Below are positions 51,284-59,189 of a DNA stretch of 64,000 bases, one piece after another (within the stretch, counting starts at the first letter, position 1; each line of letters begins with the position of its first letter). The stretch lies in assembly GCF_041714655.1 (NCBI RefSeq), contig NZ_CP168219.1, forward strand, positions 2,852,001 through 2,916,000, in the 5' to 3' direction. Both the position numbers and the translations under genes were made by a program. Below the pieces are notes generated by a model that saw only the letters and a program-made list of their open reading frames with translations, made no database searches and was not told the DNA's origin. The stretch is from Pseudoroseicyclus_A sp041714655 (GTDB lineage Bacteria; Pseudomonadota; Alphaproteobacteria; Rhodobacterales; Rhodobacteraceae).

Positions 51284-53224
51284 TTAGCCCTTCCCCTCCA
51301 GATACCGCCGCCGTGCCTCTTCCGTCAGGCCCATCTCGCGGACCATCTTCGCCACCGCCTCCTCGTCCGACTTGTCGGCATAGCGGAATTCGCTGTCGGC
51401 GTAGCGGTTGATCTCCTGGATCACCATCTCGACCGTGATCGGGCGGCGCAGCTCCTCGATCATGGCGAGCTTGGTCTCGTAGGGCTGACGGAGGAAGAGA
51501 TCCGGCTCTTCCATCCAATCGTCCGGCAGCTCGAAATCCATGGCGCGGACCTTGATCGCATCCGTGATGTTCTTGATCGCCCGGCCGGTGAAGCGCGCAT
51601 CCGCCTCCTGGATGCCCTTGAGATAGGTGCCGAGCTTGGCGATCGTGTCGAGCTGGCCGAGGTCGCGGGTCACGCGGTCGAAGACGCGCTCCAGCCCCTC
51701 CTCATGCGGCCGGCCGTGGCTTTCGTAGCTGGCGGCGACGGCCTTCTGGATGGCCTGGGCGGCGTAGAGCTCGTGGTGGCCCACGGGGATCTTGTGGTTC
51801 TTGCCCATCAGCAGCGCGAGGATGTCGATGTAATCCTCCCGCGTCTGCGGCCCATCGACGAGGAAGCGCCCGCCGGCGCGCTGGCGGAGCGCGTCGTCGA
51901 CATTCTCGGGGTAGTTGGAGAACATGCCGAAGGTGCAATTGCCGCGGACAACCGTATTCGCCCCGGCGAAGGCATCCATCAGGACGGAGGTGATCTCGAG
52001 CTGCCCGGCGCTCGACTGCCGGTCGCCGCGCTTGCCGGCCAGCATGTCGATATCGTCGATGGTGCCGAAGCCGATCACACTCGGGTCGATGATGTTGTCG
52101 ATGAAGGCCCGGGCGTTCTGGCCGGACTTGCCCTGGTAGCTGTCGATATTGTCGGTGGAGAGGTTCTGGTAGCGGAACGGATAGCCCGCCACCTGGCAAT
52201 AGCCGTGGATGAGGCCGGCCATCATCTGGATCAGCGTCGTCTTGCCCGTCCCCGGCGCGCCGTCGCCCATGAAGGTGAAGATGAAGCCGCCGAGCTCGGC
52301 GAAGGGGTTGAGCCGCCGCTCGAAATCATAGGCCATCAGCATCTTGGAGAGGCGCAGCGCCTGATACTTGGCGATGTGGTTGCCGACCACCTCATGCGGC
52401 TGCTTGAAGGTCATCGCCAGCGTCGTGCCCTTGCCGCGGCTGGCGGGCGAGAAGCCGCGGAGCGTCAGCCCGTCGGCCTCGACGCGGAAGGCGCGGGAGG
52501 TGAAGCTCTCCAGCCGGCCGGCGCTGGCGGCGCGGGTGGCGACCTTGGCCATCAGCGCCTCGGCAAAGGCGGCGATGGTGGCGGCGAGGCGGGGCTCGTC
52601 GGAGCCATGGGCGGCGATGTCCTGATCCAGCTCCCAGAGCGCGCCGTGGAGCGCGAGGGGGGCGTTGTCGGTGAGGATCTCCTCGACCTCGCCGACCTCG
52701 ACCTCGGCGCCCGTGGCGTGGTCCGCCAGAAGGAAGGCGGTGGCATTGCCGAAGGCATGGAGCGTCACCAGCGCCTCCGCCGCCAGCAGTTCGGAGAACT
52801 CCGCCCGCCGCGCCTCGGGCAGGTGCCCTTCCAGATTGGCGCGCTTGAGCTCGGCGAGCGGCGTCGCCTCGGCATAGGCGTCGCCCAGCGCCATGGCGAT
52901 GGCGAGCGCCCGACGGAGCGCGGATTGCAGCGAGGCCTTGAGTGGCGAGATCAGCCCGTCATCCTCCCCCGCATCGGCGATGCGGCTGAGCAGCGCCACG
53001 CCCCGGGCCGGCGTGGTGCGGCGGGTGACGAGGCCGGGGGTGGTGGAGCGGAAGGGGCGGCGCGTGCCGATACCGGGCGAGCGCTCGGGCGCGGGGGCCG
53101 GCGCGGCACCGGCCTCCGCCAGCCTCGGGGCATGGTCGAACCCTTCAAGGAGGGCGAGCGCGCTTTGGTAATGGGCGCGGATATCCGCCTCGCGGAGCTC
53201 CATCAGATCGCTGGGCTGGCTCAT
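51284..53224 (-). CDS. AAA+ ATPase with long uncharacterised N-terminal region
   Basis: A 646-residue protein. The AAA+ core begins near residue 300: FMGDGAPGTGKTTLIQ is Walker A (320-330) and IGFGTIDDIDML is Walker B (about 384-394). Later parts include GMFSNYPENVDDALRQRAGG with sensor and arginine-finger-like residues. The N-terminal ~300 residues are helical and resemble nothing I know, with a Pro/Ala-rich linker near 38-65. It is the likely motor of the cluster, remodelling the coiled-coil or membrane partners encoded around it. ATG at 53224. A GTGA-coupled lipoprotein gene lies upstream. Confidence 0.85.
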   Translation of the reverse strand: MSQPSDLMELREADIRAHYQSALALLEGFDHAPRLAEAGAAPAPAPERSPGIGTRRPFRSTTPGLVTRRTTPARGVALLSRIADAGEDDGLISPLKASLQSALRRALAIAMALGDAYAEATPLAELKRANLEGHLPEARRAEFSELLAAEALVTLHAFGNATAFLLADHATGAEVEVGEVEEILTDNAPLALHGALWELDQDIAAHGSDEPRLAATIAAFAEALMAKVATRAASAGRLESFTSRAFRVEADGLTLRGFSPASRGKGTTLAMTFKQPHEVVGNHIAKYQALRLSKMLMAYDFERRLNPFAELGGFIFTFMGDGAPGTGKTTLIQMMAGLIHGYCQVAGYPFRYQNLSTDNIDSYQGKSGQNARAFIDNIIDPSVIGFGTIDDIDMLAGKRGDRQSSAGQLEITSVLMDAFAGANTVVRGNCTFGMFSNYPENVDDALRQRAGGRFLVDGPQTREDYIDILALLMGKNHKIPVGHHELYAAQAIQKAVAASYESHGRPHEEGLERVFDRVTRDLGQLDTIAKLGTYLKGIQEADARFTGRAIKNITDAIKVRAMDFELPDDWMEEPDLFLRQPYETKLAMIEELRRPITVEMVIQEINRYADSEFRYADKSDEEAVAKMVREMGLTEEARRRYLEGKG

Positions 53225-53266
53225 GACGTTCCTTCAGGCCTCAAAGACTTCTCGAATAATCCCGGG

Positions 53267-53584
53267 TCATCGCGAGACAGACAGTTCTGTCCAGTCCTCG
53301 CGATGGGTGTTCATCCGCCAGACGCGGGGGGCGCCCGGCCCCTCGCAGGCCCGCACCACGTCGATGCCGGCAAGCGCCCCGCCCCGCACTTTCTCGAGGC
53401 AGGCGCCGTCGCGGGGGCCGGAGGCCGTGGCCGGCAGGTCGAAGAAGCCCCGCGCGCGGAGCCTCTCGGCAAGGGCCGGCCAGTCCTCGCCCGCCGCCAT
53501 CCAAGCCACCTCGGCGCCGGTGGGCCTGACGGTGCAGGCGGCAGCGCCCACGGCGAGGGCGGCAAGGGCCAGCACCGCCCTCAC
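53267..53584 (-). CDS. Small lipoprotein of the AAA+/TelA-like cluster
   Basis: A 105-residue protein with GTG start at 53584 and a lipobox AAAC at residues 14-17 (MRAVLALAALAVGAAAC if translated with Met). The mature part carries three cysteines and GEDWPALAERLRARGFFDLP. The GTG overlaps the stop of the upstream gene (GTGA), showing coupling. The lipobox places it in the periplasm on a membrane, giving the cluster a component on the outside. No family recognised. Confidence 0.7.
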   Translation of the reverse strand: MRAVLALAALAVGAAACTVRPTGAEVAWMAAGEDWPALAERLRARGFFDLPATASGPRDGACLEKVRGGALAGIDVVRACEGPGAPRVWRMNTHREDWTELSVSR

Positions 53585-54699
53585 CGGACGCTCATGACCC
53601 GCCCGCCGGCGGAGACGACGAACTTGCGGACATCGCCGAACCCCGGCGGCTTCAGCTCGGCCAGCGCCTGATAGGGCCGCTCGGGCAGGATGATCGAGCG
53701 CTCCATGCGGCTCGCCCCCGTCTCTGCCCCGCCGCCCTGGAACGGGTCGAGCGCGAAGATCTCGCGCTCCACCGTCGAGAACCAGCCGGATTTCTGCGTC
53801 TCCACCCGGTCGGAGACGAGCTCCTCCTCCGTCCAGACCAGCGCCCAATCCTCGCCCTCGGGCGCCCGGGCGCGGGCGAGCACGTCGCGGATCGGCCCCG
53901 CCTGGGCGGTGAAGCTGTGACTGTACATCGGCCCGAGGTGGAAGCGGCGGAGCCGCTTGGGGTGCAGGTCGCCGAAATCCTCGTCGAAGCCCTTGGCGAT
54001 GGTCACCAGCTTCAGCCCGCCGAGCGACTGGGCCATCAGATGGCTCTGCACCGCCGGCCAGCGCCATTCGTCCTTCGGCAGGCCGACGCGCCCGGAATCC
54101 TCCACCTCCATCAGGTAGACGACCGGCAGGTTGATGGCGCCGTCATAAACCGCCCAGCGGATCAGATAGGTCCGCCTGTCATCGCCCTTGAGCCAGACCG
54201 CCTCGGGATCGTTCCGCGCGAGGAAGAGCCCGCCCTTCGCCAGCTCCTCGTAATAGAGCCGCTGCGACAGGCTGTATTGCAGCCGCGTCGGCACCTCCTG
54301 CTCGGCGAGGATGAAGCGGACCATCTCGTCCTTCAGCGCATCGGCGGAGGGGCTCTGCGCCAGATGGCTCTGCGCCTGCAGCGCGTCATTGGCGAGGACG
54401 AGAAGCTCCGCCAGCACGGGAAAGCCGCTCTCCACCCGGTCGATCGTCAGCTTGCCGGCAGAGGGAAAGCGCCCGGAGAACAGGTACTTGAGCGCCAGCG
54501 CCTTGAAGCTGTGGCTGAGCCCGACGATGTAGCGCGCCAGCGCCTCCACCTCCCGCCGGCCAAGCCGCCCCTCGCCCTCCATCTGCCCCGCCACCCGGGC
54601 CAGATGCCCGGTGATGGCGTCGAACTTGTCGAAGTAGCGGCGGGTGACGCCGGTGTCTTCCAGACGGAAGTGATCGAGCGAGAGGTCTTCGGCGCCCAT
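53581..54699 (-). CDS. Unknown 372-residue protein of the AAA+/TelA-like cluster
   Basis: A soluble mixed alpha/beta protein beginning MGAEDLSLDHFRLEDTGVTR. There is no signal, membrane helix or recognised motif. Distinct stretches are LARYIVGLSHSFKALALKYL (helical), RTYLIRWAVYDGAINLPVVY and RFHLGPMYSHSFTAQAGPIR (likely strands). It lies two bases behind the coiled-coil gene, and its stop overlaps the lipoprotein start. Presence in the middle of a tight operon argues for a core role. I cannot name a family. Confidence 0.75.
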   Translation of the reverse strand: MGAEDLSLDHFRLEDTGVTRRYFDKFDAITGHLARVAGQMEGEGRLGRREVEALARYIVGLSHSFKALALKYLFSGRFPSAGKLTIDRVESGFPVLAELLVLANDALQAQSHLAQSPSADALKDEMVRFILAEQEVPTRLQYSLSQRLYYEELAKGGLFLARNDPEAVWLKGDDRRTYLIRWAVYDGAINLPVVYLMEVEDSGRVGLPKDEWRWPAVQSHLMAQSLGGLKLVTIAKGFDEDFGDLHPKRLRRFHLGPMYSHSFTAQAGPIRDVLARARAPEGEDWALVWTEEELVSDRVETQKSGWFSTVEREIFALDPFQGGGAETGASRMERSIILPERPYQALAELKPPGFGDVRKFVVSAGGRVMSVR

Positions 54700-54701
54700 G
54701 G

Positions 54702-55787
54702 TCAGACGCTGTCAGCCCCGTAGAGGTTCTTGTCGTGCTTCTCGACGATCTTGTTGAAGCGGCGGATGAAGCGTTCGTCGGCCTTGGCCTTGGCCTCCAG
54801 CACCTCGCGGGCGAAGACCATGTGGCCCTCGTGCGCCTCCAGCATGTCGGCCATCTTGGCATTGGTCGCGGCGCCGATGGCGGCCATGGCCGTCTGCGCC
54901 TCCTGATCCGTCTTCACGCCGATCTCGTTGATGCGGTGGGCGACGTCCTGCTGCTGGGCGGTCTTCAGCGAGGAGGAGAGCGCGTCATAGAGCACCACCC
55001 GCTGGCGGGTATCCGTCTGCAGCTTGTTGATCAGCACCATCTGCGTGGCCGCCTGGTTCTGCAAGCTGTCGACCCAGGTCTTGCCCTTCTCGATATAGCG
55101 CTCGAGCGTCTGCGACTTGGCGAGCTGCACCTGCTCCTGCTGGACCAGATCGTTGTGGCGCTTGTTGAGCTCGGCGAGCTCGCTTTCGAGCCGCGTGCGG
55201 GCGGCGGCGTCCTGCTCGACCGAGATGCGGTTCTCGAGGTCGATGATCGCCGGATCCATGCCCTGGATCTCGGCACGGACGCTTTCCAGCGCCGTCACCG
55301 TCGCCTCGCGCTCTTCGAGCGTGCCGGTCAGGTTCTTCTCCACGCTCGCCTTCTGCTCGTTGAGCATGGCGAGCTGGCCTTCGAGCAGCTTCACGATGGT
55401 GTCGGACTTGGCGATCAGATCCTGCAGCTTGTCGTCGATGGAGGCGGTGCGCATCCGCTCCTGCCGCATCGATTCCGCCTTGTGGCGCGAGAAGACGCCG
55501 ACGAAGCGCTCCATGCCGGTCTTGTTCCGCATCTCGTCGAAATCCTTCGAGAAGGCGGCGGTCACGTCATCGAGCCCCATGATGAGCTCGGCGATATTGG
55601 CGTTCATCACCTCGGTATGGGCATGCACATCGTCCAGCGAGGCGTTCTCGATGTCGATGGTCACATCCGTGCCCGCCGCCATCTTCTGGCGTGCGGTCTC
55701 GATCCGGCTGGTCAGCTCGGAGATCTTCGATTGCGCCTCGGCCACCTGGGCCTGGCTCTGACGGATCTGTGAGTCGAAATCGGCCAT
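54702..55787 (-). CDS. TelA-like coiled-coil protein, first gene of the cluster
   Basis: A 361-residue almost wholly helical protein. Long heptad-rich stretches fill residues 1-40 and 105-230. The region RFVGVFSRHKAESMRQERMR, a helical middle and the C-terminal MVLINKLQTDTRQRVVLYDA followed by SSSLKTAQQQDVAHRINEIG recall the layout of the TelA/toxic-anion-resistance family, though similarity is distant. ATG at 55787 follows GAGGACC. It is first in the transcript and probably made in excess. TelA proteins occur with XpaC and AAA-type partners in stress and envelope contexts; here the partners differ. Confidence 0.75.
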   Translation of the reverse strand: MADFDSQIRQSQAQVAEAQSKISELTSRIETARQKMAAGTDVTIDIENASLDDVHAHTEVMNANIAELIMGLDDVTAAFSKDFDEMRNKTGMERFVGVFSRHKAESMRQERMRTASIDDKLQDLIAKSDTIVKLLEGQLAMLNEQKASVEKNLTGTLEEREATVTALESVRAEIQGMDPAIIDLENRISVEQDAAARTRLESELAELNKRHNDLVQQEQVQLAKSQTLERYIEKGKTWVDSLQNQAATQMVLINKLQTDTRQRVVLYDALSSSLKTAQQQDVAHRINEIGVKTDQEAQTAMAAIGAATNAKMADMLEAHEGHMVFAREVLEAKAKADERFIRRFNKIVEKHDKNLYGADSV

Positions 55788-55898
55788 CTGGTCCTCTTCG
55801 GGGTGAAATCTCGTGGGCAATATCTGTGTCAGCATATCGTCTTCTGCAATCGCAGGATATGCCGGGAACGCGGGAAATGGCGCAAGAGGAGGGGGAAA

Positions 55899-56243
55899 AT
55901 GCCGGACCGATTCGTCAGATTGGGCAAGGATGGCGCCGAGCCGGAGGTCGGGCGCCCCGACCCGGCCAGGCTCATCGCCGGCGATCCGGTCTTCACGACC
56001 TGGAACCTCGAGGAGCGGGAGGGGCTCTATGCCGGCCTCTGGCAGGCCACGCCCGGCGCCTGGCGCATCGCCTATGACGAATGGGAGTATTTCCGCATTC
56101 TCGAAGGCCGCTCCGTCGTCACCGAGGAGGGCGGCGCGGCCCTTGAGCTCGGCCCCGGAGACAGCCTCATCCTCCGCCCCGGCTTCGCGGGGCGGTGGGA
56201 GGTGATCGAGACCACGCTCAAGGAATACGTGATCCGGCTCTGA
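55899..56243 (+). CDS. Cupin-domain protein (DUF861/EutQ-like)
   Basis: A 114-residue single cupin. Key stretches are TTWNLEEREGLYAGLWQATP and GRSVVTEEGGAALELGPGDS, followed by LILRPGFAGRWEVIETTLKE, the DUF861 pattern of ureidoglycine-aminohydrolase-like cupins. The usual His ligands are missing, so metal binding is doubtful. ATG at 55899 follows GAGGAGGGGGAAA. Divergent from the TelA-like gene and convergent with the L,D-transpeptidase gene. Function unknown. Confidence 0.8.
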   Translation: MPDRFVRLGKDGAEPEVGRPDPARLIAGDPVFTTWNLEEREGLYAGLWQATPGAWRIAYDEWEYFRILEGRSVVTEEGGAALELGPGDSLILRPGFAGRWEVIETTLKEYVIRL

Positions 56244-56247
56244 GCGC

Positions 56248-57081
56248 TCAGCCTTCGGCGCCGGAGACGTCGTAGGCCGCCGAGCTCGGGCCGCGGTCGT
56301 TGGTGTGCAGCAGCTCTTCCGGCGGCACGTAGAGCGGCGGCAGTTCCACGCCCCGATTGGCGAGCTCGCGGCCTTCGAGCGCCACCGATTCCTGATAGGT
56401 CCGGATGGTCACCCGCGTGCCGGTGCTCGGCACCCGGTCATAAAGGTCGATCACGTCATGGTTGAAGAGCCGGATGCAGCCGGCGGAGCCCGAATTTCCG
56501 ATGCTCGTCAGGTCGTTGGTGCCGTGGATCCGGTAATAGGTATCGGCCCCGCCGCGATAGAGATAGAGCGCCCGGGCGCCGAGAGGGCTCGCCGGGCCGC
56601 CCGGCACGCCGCCGCGGAAGGGCTCGTAGATCTCGGGCTCGCTGCGCAGCATGTTCGCCGTCGGCGTCCAGCCCGGCCATTCGGCCTTGCGGTTGATGGT
56701 GGTGTTGCCGGACAGCGTGCGCCCCTCGCGCCCCACGGCGATCGGGTAGCGCATGGCCATGCCGCCATCCATGACCCAATAGAGAAACTTGGCATAGGGA
56801 TCGATCTCGATCGTGCCGGGCGGCTCGCTGCCGTTGTAGGGCACGTAGGCGCGGCGGTTCACGCCCTCCAGATACTGCGCCGGCACCGGCGGCAGCGTGT
56901 ATTCGCCATCGACGAGAAGCCCGTAGCCCTCCACGATCTGGTTCGACGGCACGCCGCCGATGATCTCGGTCGGGCCGGCGTTCGACAGGGGCGCCGTGTC
57001 GCAGGCGGCGAGCAGGGCCACGAGGGCAAGGCCACCGAGCAAGGCCGCGTGGCCCCGGCGGAAAGAAATGGGCTGAAACAT
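56248..57081 (-). CDS. L,D-transpeptidase lipoprotein (YkuD domain)
   Basis: A 277-residue peptidoglycan cross-linking enzyme. The lipobox LLAAC places lipidated Cys at residue 27. The YkuD catalytic motif is complete: His186 in YRIHGTNDLTSIG and Cys202 in SAGCIRLFNHDVIDLYDRV. It forms 3-3 cross-links or attaches lipoproteins to peptidoglycan in the periplasm. The C-terminal ~40 residues after the domain are Pro-rich. Convergent with the cupin gene, divergent from the P1 peptidase gene. Confidence 0.92.
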   Translation of the reverse strand: MFQPISFRRGHAALLGGLALVALLAACDTAPLSNAGPTEIIGGVPSNQIVEGYGLLVDGEYTLPPVPAQYLEGVNRRAYVPYNGSEPPGTIEIDPYAKFLYWVMDGGMAMRYPIAVGREGRTLSGNTTINRKAEWPGWTPTANMLRSEPEIYEPFRGGVPGGPASPLGARALYLYRGGADTYYRIHGTNDLTSIGNSGSAGCIRLFNHDVIDLYDRVPSTGTRVTIRTYQESVALEGRELANRGVELPPLYVPPEELLHTNDRGPSSAAYDVSGAEG

Positions 57082-57258
57082 GGGATCGCCTTGAGAATGC
57101 GTCTTTACCGCATGACTTTATCAATTTGGCGCACCTGCGCAAATGCCGATCGTCCGGCACGCCGGCAGGGCGCGGCTCCTGCCCGTCAATTGGGCAGGGT
57201 CGGGCGGCCGTGAGCCCGCCCCCGTGACCTCGCCCCGCCGCCACGCTAGGCTCACCCC

Positions 57259-58227
57259 ATGCGCCCCGGCCCCTTGAACCTCATCACCGACATCGCCGGC
57301 CTCGCCGTCGGGCAGGCCCATGATCCGCATCTCGCCTCGGGCACCACGGTGCTTGTGGCGGATGAGCCCGTCACCGCCTCCTATGCGGTGATGGGGGGTG
57401 CCCCCGGCACGCGCGACACCGATCTTCTCGCCCCCGACAAGCTGGTCGGCGGGGTGGATGCGCTGGTGCTCTCCGGAGGCTCGGCCTATGGGCTGGCCGC
57501 CTGCGACGGGGTGGCGGCGCGGCTGAGGGACGCCGGGCGGGGGCTGCCCTTCGGCGGGGTGACCGTGCCCATCGTGCCGGGCGCCATCCTCTTCGATCTG
57601 GTGAACGGCGGGGCGAAGGACTGGGCCGAGAACCCCTACCCCGCCCTCGGCGCCGCCGCCTTCGATGCCGCCGGTCCGTCCTTCGCGCTCGGCAGCCATG
57701 GCGCCGGCTATGGAGCCACGACGGCGGATGTGCGGGGCGGGATCGGCTCGGCCTCGGCCGTGCTGCCGGGCGGCGTGACCGTGGGGGCGCTGGTCGCGGT
57801 CAACCCCGTCGGCTCCACGCTCGTCCCCGGGCAGGGCCGCTTCTGGGCGGCGCCCTGGGAGGAGGGGGAGGAGTTCGGCGGGCTCGGGCCGGCGCGGGAC
57901 TTCCCGCGCGGACTTCCGGCCACGAAGCTGGGGCCGGGCCAGAACACCACGATTGCCATCGTCGCCACCGATGCGCGGCTCGACAAGGCCGGTTGCCAGC
58001 GGCTCGCCATCGCCGCGCATGACGGCATCGCCCGCGCCATCGTGCCCGCCCATACGCCCTTCGACGGAGATCTCGTCTTCGCCGCCTCGACCGGGCGGCA
58101 CGAGCGGGATCAGGCGGGGCTTCTCGCGCTCGGCCATGCCGGCGCCACCTGCCTCGCCCGTGCCATCGCCCGGGCGGTGTTCCACGCCGCGCCCGGCGGG
58201 CCGCAGAGGGCGTTCCGGAAGGACTAG
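57259..58227 (+). CDS. P1-family (S58/DmpA-like) aminopeptidase
   Basis: A 322-residue self-processing N-terminal nucleophile-type hydrolase. Recognised by ITDIAGLAVGQAHDPHLASG, DALVLSGGSAYGLAACDG, and RGGIGSASAVLPGGVTVGAL near residue 158, around which the precursor is usually cut. TFDGDLVFAAS-like HTPFDGDLVFAAST is also conserved. Substrates are N-terminal amino acids, D-amino acid amides or beta-peptides. ATG at 57259 starts within a gap holding divergent promoters. Its end overlaps the convergent BrkB-type gene by four bases. Confidence 0.9.
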   Translation: MRPGPLNLITDIAGLAVGQAHDPHLASGTTVLVADEPVTASYAVMGGAPGTRDTDLLAPDKLVGGVDALVLSGGSAYGLAACDGVAARLRDAGRGLPFGGVTVPIVPGAILFDLVNGGAKDWAENPYPALGAAAFDAAGPSFALGSHGAGYGATTADVRGGIGSASAVLPGGVTVGALVAVNPVGSTLVPGQGRFWAAPWEEGEEFGGLGPARDFPRGLPATKLGPGQNTTIAIVATDARLDKAGCQRLAIAAHDGIARAIVPAHTPFDGDLVFAASTGRHERDQAGLLALGHAGATCLARAIARAVFHAAPGGPQRAFRKD

Positions 58228-59189
58228 TCGGGCGGCGGGCTGTCGGCCTTCACGGCACCGCGGCGGCCCATCGGCATCCCCGGCCCGACGGTCGTGTCGT
58301 AGCGCGTCTGCTGCTCAGCCTCGGCGTTGATCTCCGCCCCGAGGAGCAGGACATAGGCGCTGATCCAGAGCCACATGAGCAGCACGACGACGCCGGCCAG
58401 CGCCCCGAAGCTCTCGTTATAGCTGCCGAAATGCTCCGAATAGACCGCGAAGCCCATCGAGGCGGCGAGCCAGAGCACGCAGGCGAGCGCGGCGCCCGGC
58501 ACCAGCCAGCGGAGCTGCGCGCTCCGCCGGCTCGGGCCGAGCCGGTAGACCAGCGTCACGCCGAAGACCGTCAGCACGAAAAGCAGCGCCCAGCGGGCGA
58601 GCCCCAGCATCTGCTCGAGCGTCTCCGGCAGCGGCAGGAGCGAGAAGAGCGAGGGCAGAAGGATCGTCGCCGAGAGCCCGGCGACCATGCCGGTGACGAG
58701 CAGCACCGTCAGCCCCAGCGTCAGGAGCTTCAGGTGGATGAAGCCCCGCGACTCCTGCTCGTCATAGGCGATGTTGAGCCCCTCGATGAGGCTCGCGACG
58801 CCCTTCGACGCGGAATAGAGCGCGAGCGCCAGGCCGACGATCGCGGCGAGGCCGAGCCCGGCATTCTCTGATCCCGCGACCTCGGCGGCCTGGCCGAGGA
58901 TGATCTCGGCGGCCCGCTCCGGCATGACCGCGGCGAGCATGTCGAGCTGCGAAGCCACCTGTTCGGGCGAGAGGATCAGCCCGCCGATGGCGAGGAGCGC
59001 GGTGATGGCGGGGAAGAGGGCGAGCAGGCCGTAGAAGGCGATGCCGGCGGCGATGAGGGCGATGTGATCGCCCTGCAATTCGCCGAAGGCGCGCTTCAGG
59101 ATCTGCACCCAGCCCTTGAGGGGGATGTCACGCGGACGGGGGGCCTCGTGACCGAGACCCCCCGCGCTGTCATGGGCCGCGTCCGGCAT
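58224..59189 (-). CDS. YihY/BrkB-family inner-membrane protein
   Basis: A 321-residue protein with about six membrane helices. Family signatures are IALIAAGIAFYGLLALFPAI near residue 42 and SKGVASLIEGLNIAYDEQESRGF near 131, followed by VLLMWLWISAYVLLLGAEIN near the end. The family is named after a presumed ribonuclease but acts at the membrane; its role is unsettled. It is the last gene of a five-gene operon led by an EcfG-type promoter, starting one base inside the stop of the DUF3618-type gene. Confidence 0.9.
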   Translation of the reverse strand: MPDAAHDSAGGLGHEAPRPRDIPLKGWVQILKRAFGELQGDHIALIAAGIAFYGLLALFPAITALLAIGGLILSPEQVASQLDMLAAVMPERAAEIILGQAAEVAGSENAGLGLAAIVGLALALYSASKGVASLIEGLNIAYDEQESRGFIHLKLLTLGLTVLLVTGMVAGLSATILLPSLFSLLPLPETLEQMLGLARWALLFVLTVFGVTLVYRLGPSRRSAQLRWLVPGAALACVLWLAASMGFAVYSEHFGSYNESFGALAGVVVLLMWLWISAYVLLLGAEINAEAEQQTRYDTTVGPGMPMGRRGAVKADSPPPD

